Below are positions 27,700-35,700 of a DNA stretch of 64,000 nt, in pieces. Each line of letters starts with the position of its first letter. Positions within the stretch are counted from its first letter, which is position 1. The stretch covers positions 1,674,001 through 1,738,000 of the forward strand of contig NZ_BKAU01000001.1 of the NCBI RefSeq assembly GCF_007992715.1, in the 5' to 3' direction. The notes beneath the pieces are model-generated. The model was not told the origin of the DNA, searched no databases, and saw nothing but the letters and a program-made list of their open reading frames with translations. Origin of the DNA: Chitinophaga cymbidii. Lineage in GTDB: Bacteria; Bacteroidota; Bacteroidia; Chitinophagales; Chitinophagaceae. The translations under genes were made by a program, and so were the position numbers.

Positions 27700-27736
27700 C
27701 AACAGGTGATCTTCCTCCGTGGAGATTGCCTGTTGG
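27700..27736 (+). terminator. Hairpin after the lipoprotein gene, possible terminator
   Basis: CAACAGG (27700-27706) pairs with CCTGTTG (27729-27735), and GATCTCC-like inner bases pair with GGAGAT after small bulges. Only a short T stretch follows (27738-27742), so termination is uncertain. Confidence 0.5.
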
Positions 27737-27773
27737 TGTTTTAAGCGGCTTTGTTTACCTTACCGGCCCTGAT

Positions 27774-28316
27774 ATGCTGGAACTTAATGTAAACGAACAT
27801 ACGAAGCTGCGGCAGTTGACAGTGGAGCAGGCGCCTGTGCTGTTCCAGCTGATACACTCGTCCCGCAAAAGCCTGCGGCGCTTCCTGCCCTGGGTGGATT
27901 ATAATACCACGGAAGAACATTCCCTCCGGTTCATTGAGCTGATGCAGCGCAAGGCGGACGAAGAAGAAGCGGTTGCCTTCGGCATCTGGCACCATGATGT
28001 GTTATGCGGCGTGATCGACCTTCATGGATGGGACCATGCGCTGCAGAAAGCGGAGATCGGTTACTGGCTGGGACCCGGCCACCAGGGAAAAGGCATTGCC
28101 CTCAGCAGTTGCAAGACCCTTATCGGCTATGCTTTTGCGGCATTGCGGCTGAACAAGGTGGAGATCCGCTTTGTGCTGCAAAACGACAAAAGCGCACAGA
28201 TCCCCATACGGCTCGGATTTACCAAAGAAGGCATCCTCCGGCAAAGCGCAAAGCTCCACGGGCACTATGTGGACATGGTGGTGATGGGAATGTTGCGGAA
28301 AGACTGGAAATATTGA
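27774..28316 (+). CDS. GNAT family N-acetyltransferase (RimL/RimJ-like)
   Basis: A 180-residue acetyltransferase. Start MLELNVNEHTKLRQL at 27774; the in-frame ATG at 27726 is less likely. The acetyl-CoA loop is GYWLGPGHQGKGIA (near 98-111) and the C-terminal part LNKVEIRFVLQNDKSAQIPIRLGFTKEG matches RimL-type protein N-acetyltransferases. The acceptor is not identifiable. Confidence 0.88.
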   Translation: MLELNVNEHTKLRQLTVEQAPVLFQLIHSSRKSLRRFLPWVDYNTTEEHSLRFIELMQRKADEEEAVAFGIWHHDVLCGVIDLHGWDHALQKAEIGYWLGPGHQGKGIALSSCKTLIGYAFAALRLNKVEIRFVLQNDKSAQIPIRLGFTKEGILRQSAKLHGHYVDMVVMGMLRKDWKY

Positions 28317-28338
28317 AGGCCGGGATGCCCCGGCCTTC
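28315..28338. terminator. GC-rich hairpin between convergent genes
   Basis: GAAGGCCGGG (28315-28324) pairs with CCCGGCCTTC (28329-28338) around a 4-base loop, between genes ending at 28316 and 28369. There is no clear T tract on either side, so it may stop transcription from both directions weakly or need Rho. Confidence 0.5.
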
Positions 28339-28368
28339 GAAAGATATCAAGGAAGCATTTTTCGATCG

Positions 28369-29268
28369 TCAGATATCGCAGATGCCCACCGCCTGCTTCA
28401 GGGAAGCCAGCTTGTCCGGGCGCTTCGGCACGAATTCCTGCGCTACAAAACCTTTGAACCCGGTATCATACACCGCCTGCATAATGGCGGGATAGAACAA
28501 TTCCTGCGTTTCATCGATCTCGTTGCGGCCCGGCACGCCGCCGGTGTGGTAGTGCGCGATATATTGCTGGTTTTCACGGATCGTGCGGATCACATCTCCT
28601 TCCATGATCTGCATGTGATAGATATCGTATAACAATTTGAAGCTGTCTGAACCGATCGCCTTGCACAGCTCCACGCCCCATGCGGTATGATCGCACTGGT
28701 AATCATGGTGGTCCACTTTGCTGTTGAGCAGCTCCATCACCAGCACGACCTTTTTCTTTTCGGCGTAGCTGATCACTCTTTTCAGGCCGGTGGCGCAGTT
28801 TTCGATGCCCTGCTCGTCGCTCAGCCCGTCCCGGTTACCGGAAAAGCAGATGAGGTTGGTGAATCCGGCGTTGGCCGTTTCATCGATCATCTGCTCATAA
28901 TATTCCACCAGCGGATCGTGATGCTCCAGGCGGTTCCAGCCGCGGGTGATACCCCAGTCCTTGTTATTGCTGGCCACCATGGCGCAGGTAAGGTCATATT
29001 TCTTTGCCGTGGCAAAGTCATTCGGCGCCAGCAGGTCGATGGACTGAATGCCCATCTCGCTGGAAGCTTTGCACAGCTCTTCCAGGGGAATGCCGTTGTA
29101 ACACCAGGCACAAACGGAGTGGTTGATCTTGCCTTTCAGTTTTTCGCCGACCGCATTTTCGTGCGCGGAAACACGGTTTGCGAGCGAGGAGAGCGCAGTA
29201 CTTGCTAATGCCATGGTTGCTACTTTTTTGATCGCATCCCTGCGGGAGTTATGCGTAGTCATATTCAC
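28369..29268 (-). CDS. Exported sugar phosphate isomerase/epimerase-like TIM-barrel protein (hydroxypyruvate-isomerase-like)
   Basis: 299 residues. The N-terminus NSRRDAIKKVATMALASTALSSL is a Tat-type signal (S-R-R-x-x-x-K), so the protein is probably folded before export. The barrel follows: CAWCYNGIPLEELCK, FSGNRDGLSDEQG, VLVMELLNSKVDH (metal Glu), LLYDIYHMQIMEGD (D and H) and VAQEFVPKR (Glu). This resembles the hydroxypyruvate isomerase / xylose-isomerase-like family. The true substrate is unknown. Confidence 0.82.
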   Translation of the reverse strand: MNMTTHNSRRDAIKKVATMALASTALSSLANRVSAHENAVGEKLKGKINHSVCAWCYNGIPLEELCKASSEMGIQSIDLLAPNDFATAKKYDLTCAMVASNNKDWGITRGWNRLEHHDPLVEYYEQMIDETANAGFTNLICFSGNRDGLSDEQGIENCATGLKRVISYAEKKKVVLVMELLNSKVDHHDYQCDHTAWGVELCKAIGSDSFKLLYDIYHMQIMEGDVIRTIRENQQYIAHYHTGGVPGRNEIDETQELFYPAIMQAVYDTGFKGFVAQEFVPKRPDKLASLKQAVGICDI

Positions 29269-29360
29269 GTGGTTTACAGAGGTGAATTTAACAGAATTTT
29301 TTAGTCTTTAAAAGTAACATTTTGGTAGGCTATTTGATTATACTATGAAAACGTGTTGTA

Positions 29361-29666
29361 ATGGAAAGAAAAAATACCCCCAGTTTGATCGTTTGCCTGG
29401 TGATGGACCTGATCGGATGCCTGAGCTACGCGGTGCCTTTGCTCGGTGAAGTGAGCGACGTGATCTGGGCGCCGATATCCGCGATCGTCTTCTACAGACT
29501 GTTTGGCGGGCCGGTGGGGATGTTCGGCGGATTGTTCAACTTCATTGAAGAGCTGTTCCCGGGCATCGACTTTATTCCCACTTTCACGATCAGCCGCCTG
29601 GTAGTATACCTCCTGCAGCAGCGGCAATCGTACAATAACAACCTGCAGGCCGGCAAGCGGGCCTAG
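29361..29666 (+). CDS. Small conserved-looking membrane protein
   Basis: 101 residues with hydrophobic segments at about 8-24, 33-48 and 50-68, joined by short loops (LGEVSDVIW, GGPVGMFGG). The C-terminal 20 residues are polar. I do not recognise a named family. It stands alone, divergent from the isomerase-like gene, and ends 11 bases from the convergent outer-membrane barrel gene. Confidence 0.65.
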   Translation: MERKNTPSLIVCLVMDLIGCLSYAVPLLGEVSDVIWAPISAIVFYRLFGGPVGMFGGLFNFIEELFPGIDFIPTFTISRLVVYLLQQRQSYNNNLQAGKRA

Positions 29667-29677
29667 CTGCGCATGCT

Positions 29678-32488
29678 TCAGCCGCCGTGCCCCCGCATGA
29701 TGTTCATGCCCGGGCCGCCCCTGCCGCGGGAAGCCCTGCCGCCGAAACGGTTCAGGAAATAAGTGAAGCTGACCATGAAATATTGCTGCAACACCATCGT
29801 TTGTGAATCCTCCACATAGTTATCCTGCACGGTCCTGGACACGCTTACATTCTGCTTCAACAGGTCGAATGCCTGTACTTTCAGCAGGCCCTGCTTCTTG
29901 CTGAACATCGATTTGGATATGAACCCGTTCAGCATGGTATATTGTACGTTGTATCCCTCGCCGCGGCCGGTATTGATGGTATAATCCACATCTGAGCCGA
30001 TGGTAAATCCAAGCGGCAGATTGAGGTTCGCATCCAGGTTAAATACATAATCGAAATAATTGTAGTTGCTCGTTTTATCGATGCTGAAGCGCGCGGAATT
30101 ATAGTTCACGTTGGCGCCGGCGGTGAAGTCGAACAGCTCATCATGGGTATACGTAAAATTGACGCCCTGCATGATATTGAAATTACCGGTGTAGTTCTTC
30201 TGGTTATTCACAAAGCTCACGCCGCGGTTGTAGCCGACCTGCGTGTTGGTGTTAAGGGACGCCGGCCGGTCCACGTTCTTGCTGAGCGGAAACCCGTTAA
30301 CGATGTAAGCATTCATGTTGTAGCTGCCGTTCACGTTCACCGGCTGGCTGGTCTGTTTGCCGTCGCTGCTGAGGTAGGTGGCGTTCACGATCTGGTTCAA
30401 TACCATACTGCCGCCTACGGAAGCAAAAAAGCTGCGCATGGTCACCGGGTCAAAATTATTGAAGCTGATATTCAGGTTGTTGGAGAAAGACGGCTTCAGG
30501 TCCGGGTTCCCCAAACGGATGTAAAGCGGGTTGGAATTATCCGGCACCGGCTGCAATTGCTCCAGCGAAGGCTGCTGCGTCTGCCCGCGATAGGATGCGC
30601 GCAGCCGGGAATTCCGGGAGAAATTGTAATTGAAGTGCGCCAGCGGCGCGAAGTTCACGGTGCTTTGCCGGATGGTGCTGTCTTTCGTGATGTTCTCGCT
30701 GTTGAGGCTGTTGAATTGCAGGTTCACGCCTACGGTGTAGTTGTATTTCAGCCGTTGTGTTTTCACGCTGAGCCCTGTCTGGTGGTTGCTGTACGTATTG
30801 TCGAACGCATTGGTCAGGCTGTCGTCGGGCATATCGTATACGCCGCTGAGCTTGTCCTTGTCAAACGTCTTCCGGTCTGTTGAGCTGTAGTTGTTCGTAT
30901 AACCGTAGTTCAGCTCCAGATAGCGGTCGTTCCCCAAAGGCTCGGTGTAGCTCATGCGCACACCGAGATTGCGGCTGCTGTTGGATTGCAGCACCTTCTG
31001 ATCGATCGTGTCAATGAAGCGGGTGCCTTTAATATCGTACATGGTTTGCGACTGGTTGATGGATTCCTTGTCGCTGCTGTTAAAGCCGAAAGAAAGATTC
31101 GTGCTGAAGGTGCGGCCTTTTTTATCGAATTTTTTGCGGAACAGCGCGTTGCCGTTGAAATTCGGTGAGCGGGCGGTGGACCAGTTGTAGCTTTGCCCGC
31201 TGTTCACCGTGTCCCGGTCGTTGTTCAGGGTGGTATTCCTGTTTTGCGAATAGTTGTCGCCGGAGCTGAAGCTGAAATTGGGGGTAACGATCAGGGAATG
31301 AAAAGAATCGATGTCGTATTCGATGCGCATGTTAGCGTTGTGGTTCCTGTTGTTGCTGATGGAAGAGCTGCTGTTGTCCACATAAGAAGATGAATCCGGT
31401 TTCGGCTTGTTGGTGCGCTGGCTGATGGATTCATTCTGCCGTTGCACATCGCTCATAAAATAGCTGCCGCTGACGCGGAGGTCTTTCGAAAATTCGTTGC
31501 TGTAGTTGATGCCGCCGTTCCAGTTCCGCATGAGGCCGGTGTTGTTCTGGTTGTTATTGCCGCCGTTGCCAAGTCCACGCGCGCCACCCATGCCGCCACC
31601 GCCGCCGTTGAAGCCAAAGCCGTCTGAAAATGTAAAGCCCGTGTTATTCAGGTTGTTGCCGCCGCCCATTACGGACAGCTGCTGCGTTTCGCGGAAACGG
31701 TTGAAGCTGGCGTTCACGGAAAAGCGGTCGTCTGTTCCATAGCCCGCGGAAGCGCGGCCAAATACACCTTTTCGGCGGTCCGGCTTCACGGTGAGGTTGA
31801 TCGTTTTCTCCGTTTCACCGTCCGATATGCCGGTGAACTGCGCCTGTTCGCTTTTCTGGTCGATCAGCTGAATTTTATCGATGATCTCCGCCGGCAGGTT
31901 GCGGGTAGCCATTTTCGGGTCGTTGCCGAAGAAGGGTTTCCCGTCTACCAGCACTTTTTTTACAGTTTCACCGTTGGCCGTGATCTTACCTTCCTTGTCC
32001 ACCTGCACGCCCGGCAGTTTTTTCAGCAGCTCTTCCACCATGGCGTTTTCTCGTGTTTTAAACGAGCCTGCGTTAAACTCGATCGTATCTTCCTTTATCA
32101 CGATGGGCGGCACTACTTTCACGATCTCCACTTCATTCAGGTCCAGCCCCGTGCGCCGGAGCGCGAGCGTGCCCAGCTCCACCAGGCCGGTAGTATCCCG
32201 GATGGTGATGTTGCGGAGGAGCTGCTGGTATCCCATGTATGAAACAACGAGCAGGTAATTGCCGGGGCGGGGGCTTTTGATGGAAAAAAACCCTTTGGTG
32301 TCAGACACCACGCTGGTCAGCGCCGAAGAATCTTTCAGCGTCAGCAGGGCCACCGCCGCGTTGGGGAGCGCCTCCTTGCTGCTGTGGTCCGTCAGCCGGC
32401 CTTTGATCTGGCTTTGCTTTGTCTGTGCCCGGGCAATCGTAGAAATGGCCACTAACGCCATGATGGCGAGTAAAGCTCGTCTTTTCAT
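29678..32488 (-). CDS. Outer-membrane beta-barrel protein with carboxypeptidase-regulatory-like N-terminus (TonB-receptor-like)
   Basis: 936 residues. Signal peptide to about 22, a CarboxypepD-regulatory-like domain (about 25-110: IKGRLTDHSSKEALPNAAVAL), a plug-like domain (VEELLKKLPGVQVDKEGK; VLVDGKPFFGNDPK; 120-240) and a long barrel of alternating aromatic strands. A Gly/Asn-rich stretch (about 270-320) interrupts it, and the tail is GRGGPGMNIMRGHGG. This matches the OMP_b-brl_3 type. Its GLPGLI partner follows upstream on the same strand; the transported substrate is unknown. Confidence 0.9.
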   Translation of the reverse strand: MKRRALLAIMALVAISTIARAQTKQSQIKGRLTDHSSKEALPNAAVALLTLKDSSALTSVVSDTKGFFSIKSPRPGNYLLVVSYMGYQQLLRNITIRDTTGLVELGTLALRRTGLDLNEVEIVKVVPPIVIKEDTIEFNAGSFKTRENAMVEELLKKLPGVQVDKEGKITANGETVKKVLVDGKPFFGNDPKMATRNLPAEIIDKIQLIDQKSEQAQFTGISDGETEKTINLTVKPDRRKGVFGRASAGYGTDDRFSVNASFNRFRETQQLSVMGGGNNLNNTGFTFSDGFGFNGGGGGMGGARGLGNGGNNNQNNTGLMRNWNGGINYSNEFSKDLRVSGSYFMSDVQRQNESISQRTNKPKPDSSSYVDNSSSSISNNRNHNANMRIEYDIDSFHSLIVTPNFSFSSGDNYSQNRNTTLNNDRDTVNSGQSYNWSTARSPNFNGNALFRKKFDKKGRTFSTNLSFGFNSSDKESINQSQTMYDIKGTRFIDTIDQKVLQSNSSRNLGVRMSYTEPLGNDRYLELNYGYTNNYSSTDRKTFDKDKLSGVYDMPDDSLTNAFDNTYSNHQTGLSVKTQRLKYNYTVGVNLQFNSLNSENITKDSTIRQSTVNFAPLAHFNYNFSRNSRLRASYRGQTQQPSLEQLQPVPDNSNPLYIRLGNPDLKPSFSNNLNISFNNFDPVTMRSFFASVGGSMVLNQIVNATYLSSDGKQTSQPVNVNGSYNMNAYIVNGFPLSKNVDRPASLNTNTQVGYNRGVSFVNNQKNYTGNFNIMQGVNFTYTHDELFDFTAGANVNYNSARFSIDKTSNYNYFDYVFNLDANLNLPLGFTIGSDVDYTINTGRGEGYNVQYTMLNGFISKSMFSKKQGLLKVQAFDLLKQNVSVSRTVQDNYVEDSQTMVLQQYFMVSFTYFLNRFGGRASRGRGGPGMNIMRGHGG

Positions 32489-32527
32489 ATCAGGGGAATA
32501 AGGAGTAAACTGTTCTGTTGTCTTTTA

Positions 32528-33367
32528 TTATTCGGCTGGTGTCATGGACCGGAATTTTTCCAGCTGTTCATTCTGGAAACGCTCCATGATCTGGCGTCTT
32601 TTTTCTTTTAATTCTTCGCTGCTGACTTTCTGCGCATCGGCGGGAAGGCTAACATCCGCGTCATTAACGGGTTTCAACGAAACGTTCCTGGCAACGTAGG
32701 AACGCCGGCTGCTTTCGATGGAGAGTATTACGCCCTTCTCCGGCAGCACGCCGTTAACGGGAGAGAAGGTCACCGGCAGGTCCGTTGTATACCAGATCAC
32801 GAAGCTTTCCTCGCCCATCTTCGCCGTTGCCTTGTGGCAGGTATATCCGGCAATGACCTTTGTTTTGGAGGACGTTTTCAGCCTGGCGGCCGGCTTGTAG
32901 TCTTCTTCCGAGAACCAGACGGTCTTCACAACGCTGTCCTGCTTCTCCTTCAGCACGTTCAGGTATTTTTTCCTTTCCAGATCAATATACATGGAGTTAC
33001 TGAGAGGAGGCCGCAGTGCGGAGGACGGGCCGCCGAAAGACCTTGTCACCGGGGCGCCGCCTCTCTCTGCCCGGGAGGCGGAGAACATCATGGGGCCGCC
33101 CATCGGGCCGCCTTCGGTTTCTACTTTCGCCATGCTGCCGGTAAAGGTGATGACCTGTTTGGTGGTGATCACGTCCGGGAGGTCCATCCCCCTTTCTCCC
33201 ATGGTAGCCGCTGTGCCGGAGGTGCGGACGCCATTCTCCATCCGCACTATCCGCATTTCACTGAGGTCTATCCGGGATGTGACTTCGTATTCTATCGTTC
33301 CGGATGTGGTCTGGGCCTGTACCCCGGCGCCGGAGGCCAGGAGGAAGGCAACGAACATTGTTTTCAT
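32528..33367 (-). CDS. GLPGLI family exported protein
   Basis: 279 residues. Start MKTMFVAFLLASGAGVQAQ at 33367, a clear signal peptide. The family signature lies at about 170-225: VIAGYTCHKATA, VIWYTTDLPVTFSPVNGVLPEKGVILSIES. GLPGLI proteins are usually paired with an outer-membrane barrel, as here (32488 gene 39 bases downstream). The role is unknown but a periplasmic partner of the barrel is the usual inference. Confidence 0.9.
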   Translation of the reverse strand: MKTMFVAFLLASGAGVQAQTTSGTIEYEVTSRIDLSEMRIVRMENGVRTSGTAATMGERGMDLPDVITTKQVITFTGSMAKVETEGGPMGGPMMFSASRAERGGAPVTRSFGGPSSALRPPLSNSMYIDLERKKYLNVLKEKQDSVVKTVWFSEEDYKPAARLKTSSKTKVIAGYTCHKATAKMGEESFVIWYTTDLPVTFSPVNGVLPEKGVILSIESSRRSYVARNVSLKPVNDADVSLPADAQKVSSEELKEKRRQIMERFQNEQLEKFRSMTPAE

Positions 33368-33485
33368 GGTTGCGTCGGTTTGTTTGTACTGTAAAGGTGG
33401 GGCATGCCGCCGAGGGCGCGGGTTAAGCAATCTTATTTATTGTTAATTAGTGTTAAGCGCTGACGGGAGATGGCCGGGAATTGGA

Positions 33486-33493
33486 TAGCTTTA
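33486..33493 (+). promoter_or_regulatory. -7-like element just before the histidine kinase gene
   Basis: TAGCTTTA, one base off TAnnTTTG, ends 6 bases before the ATG at 33500. If used, the transcript would have almost no leader. No -33 box is clear. Confidence 0.35.
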
Positions 33494-33499
33494 CATGCA

Positions 33500-35008
33500 A
33501 TGCGTAACAGAATCCGAAACATACTTATCCTGATGTGCACCTGCATACTGGGTATCTTCGCTTTCCAGGGGTATTGGCTGTACAATTCTTACGAGCTGAA
33601 GCTGGAAGATTTTCATAAAGATATCAATGATGCGCTCCGCGTGGCGGTTTTCAACAAACAGTTTGCGGATGCCAGGCGCTTTATCGGCTATAGCCAGCCG
33701 GCCATGACGGCGCGGGGAATATCGGAGCCGGGGCGCACAGCGTTCTATGTTGAAAGCCACACGATCATTGATACCACACCGCGAAGAACGGAAAAGGTAC
33801 GGAGGAACGTTGGCGGACGATTTGGCCTGATGCGGGCATTGCCTGCTGATACCGGCATTCATGTAGATTCTTCCTTTTTTGAAAACGGCGCCGTGCATAT
33901 CAGGGAATGGTCGCGGGCGGATACGGTTACCCGTATCTACGCGGACTCCATCGCGGAGAAAATCTCGAACATGATCATTCTGAACAGGTTCTACGACGGG
34001 CGCCTGTCCATCAAAAAGCTGGATTCCACCTACACCGCCGAGCTGGCAAGCCGCGGCATTACCACGGACTTCCGGCTGGATACCATGAAGATCTCCGACC
34101 ATGAAGGATTCGGCCAACCGCGCATCCGGCAGCTCGACCCGCTGAAAACATTCCGCATCCCCTTCAATCCATTGAGCGATATTTTCGTACAGGCTTCCTT
34201 TTCCAGCCCCATGCGCCTGATACTCGGACAAATGACCGGAACCTTGCTAAGCTCCGCCGTATTGCTGATCCTCACCGTGCTGTGCTTCCTCTATATGCTC
34301 CGCACCATCCTCCGGCAGAAAAAACTTTCCGAAGTACGCAACGACTTCATCAACAATATGACCCACGAGCTGAAAACGCCCATCGCCACCGTATCCGCGG
34401 CGGTGGAGGCCATGCAGAACTTCAACGCGCTTAACGACCGGCAGAAAACGGACCAGTACCTGAACATCTCGCAGCAGGAACTGCAACGGCTGAGCGACCT
34501 CGTGGAAAAAGTACTGCACATCGCCGCGGAAGAAAAAGAAGACCTGGAGCTGTTCCGCGAACCGGTAGACCTGAACGAGCTGATCCGCAACATCATCGCC
34601 AATCACCGCCTGAAAGCCAATAAGAAAGTGGATTTCACGTATACCATGCTGGCCGATCCGATGGTGAACGTGGATAAAACGCATCTTTCCAACGCGCTCA
34701 ACAACCTGGTGGACAATGCGGTCAAATATTCCGGCGATACGGCGGAAATTACCATCCGCGTATCCCGGCAGCACGACCGCCTGCAGGTGACCGTTACGGA
34801 CAATGGCATCGGTATTCCGCATAACTACCTGGACAGTATCTTTGAGAAGTTCTTCCGGGTGCCTACGGGCGACCTGCATAACGTGAAGGGCTTCGGGCTG
34901 GGACTCAGCTACGTGAAAAAGGTGGTGGAAAAGCACGGCGGCAGCATCCGCGTGAAAAGCGAACCGGAAAAAGGAACCGAATTCTTACTGGAAATACCGG
35001 AAGTATGA
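33500..35008 (+). CDS. Two-component sensor histidine kinase
   Basis: 502 residues from MRNRIRNILILMC at 33500 (an in-frame ATG at 33470 also exists). One membrane helix near 6-24, a periplasmic sensor region to about 240, a second helix at about 245-270, then the dimerisation box NMTHELKTPIA (phosphoacceptor His) and the ATPase motifs NLVDNAVKYS, TDNGIGIP and GFGLGLSYV. It overlaps the response regulator by 4 bases (ATGA), so the pair is translationally coupled. Confidence 0.95.
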   Translation: MRNRIRNILILMCTCILGIFAFQGYWLYNSYELKLEDFHKDINDALRVAVFNKQFADARRFIGYSQPAMTARGISEPGRTAFYVESHTIIDTTPRRTEKVRRNVGGRFGLMRALPADTGIHVDSSFFENGAVHIREWSRADTVTRIYADSIAEKISNMIILNRFYDGRLSIKKLDSTYTAELASRGITTDFRLDTMKISDHEGFGQPRIRQLDPLKTFRIPFNPLSDIFVQASFSSPMRLILGQMTGTLLSSAVLLILTVLCFLYMLRTILRQKKLSEVRNDFINNMTHELKTPIATVSAAVEAMQNFNALNDRQKTDQYLNISQQELQRLSDLVEKVLHIAAEEKEDLELFREPVDLNELIRNIIANHRLKANKKVDFTYTMLADPMVNVDKTHLSNALNNLVDNAVKYSGDTAEITIRVSRQHDRLQVTVTDNGIGIPHNYLDSIFEKFFRVPTGDLHNVKGFGLGLSYVKKVVEKHGGSIRVKSEPEKGTEFLLEIPEV

Positions 35009-35700
35009 CCCAAACTATGAACGCAAGCGTTTTACTGATCGAAGATGAATGGCAGCTCGCGCAGATCGTGCAGGACAGCCTGGAAATGCGGGGCTTCCGC
35101 ATGTATTGCGCCAAAGACGGGCGGGAAGGGCTGCGCCTGTACAATGAGCACAAACCGGACGTGATCGTGCTGGACATCATGATGCCGAATATGGACGGGT
35201 TCAGCTTCACCGCGGAAGTGCGGAAGACGGACAAGCAAACGCCCATTATCTTTCTCACTGCAAAATCACAAACGGCGGACCTGGTGAAGGGCTTCGAGGT
35301 CGGCGGGAACGACTATCTCAAAAAACCGTTCAGCATGGACGAGCTGATCGTGCGCATCCGCTCCCTGCTGAATCGCTTCCAACCCGCGCCGGCGGCGTCT
35401 GACGAGCATACCGTTGTCATCGGCCAGTATACTTTCAACTACACCAAGCAAACGCTTACCCGTAACAATATTTCTGAATTTCTTTCCCACCGCGAAGCGG
35501 AAGTGTTATGGCGGCTGTGCAAGCACCGGAACCAGGTGATGGAGCGAAAGCCGATCCTGATGGACCTCTGGGGCGACGATAATTTCTTCAACGCGCGCAG
35601 CATGGACGTGTTCATTACCAAATTGCGGCGTTACCTGAAAGAGGACCCGCGCATACAGATCGTGAATATCCGGGGAGTAGGGTATAAGCTGATCAGCTGA
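35005..35700 (+). CDS. Response regulator, OmpR/PhoB type
   Basis: 231 residues. Receiver domain 1-125 with the acidic pair ED near 12-13, the phosphoacceptor Asp in VIVLDIMMPNMDG (about 57), T in FLTAKS and K in LKKPFS. The C-terminal winged helix (about 140-231) ends VNIRGVGYKLIS, typical of OmpR. It pairs with the kinase encoded just upstream. The divergent barrel/GLPGLI genes are plausible targets but that is only positional. Confidence 0.95.
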   Translation: MTQTMNASVLLIEDEWQLAQIVQDSLEMRGFRMYCAKDGREGLRLYNEHKPDVIVLDIMMPNMDGFSFTAEVRKTDKQTPIIFLTAKSQTADLVKGFEVGGNDYLKKPFSMDELIVRIRSLLNRFQPAPAASDEHTVVIGQYTFNYTKQTLTRNNISEFLSHREAEVLWRLCKHRNQVMERKPILMDLWGDDNFFNARSMDVFITKLRRYLKEDPRIQIVNIRGVGYKLIS

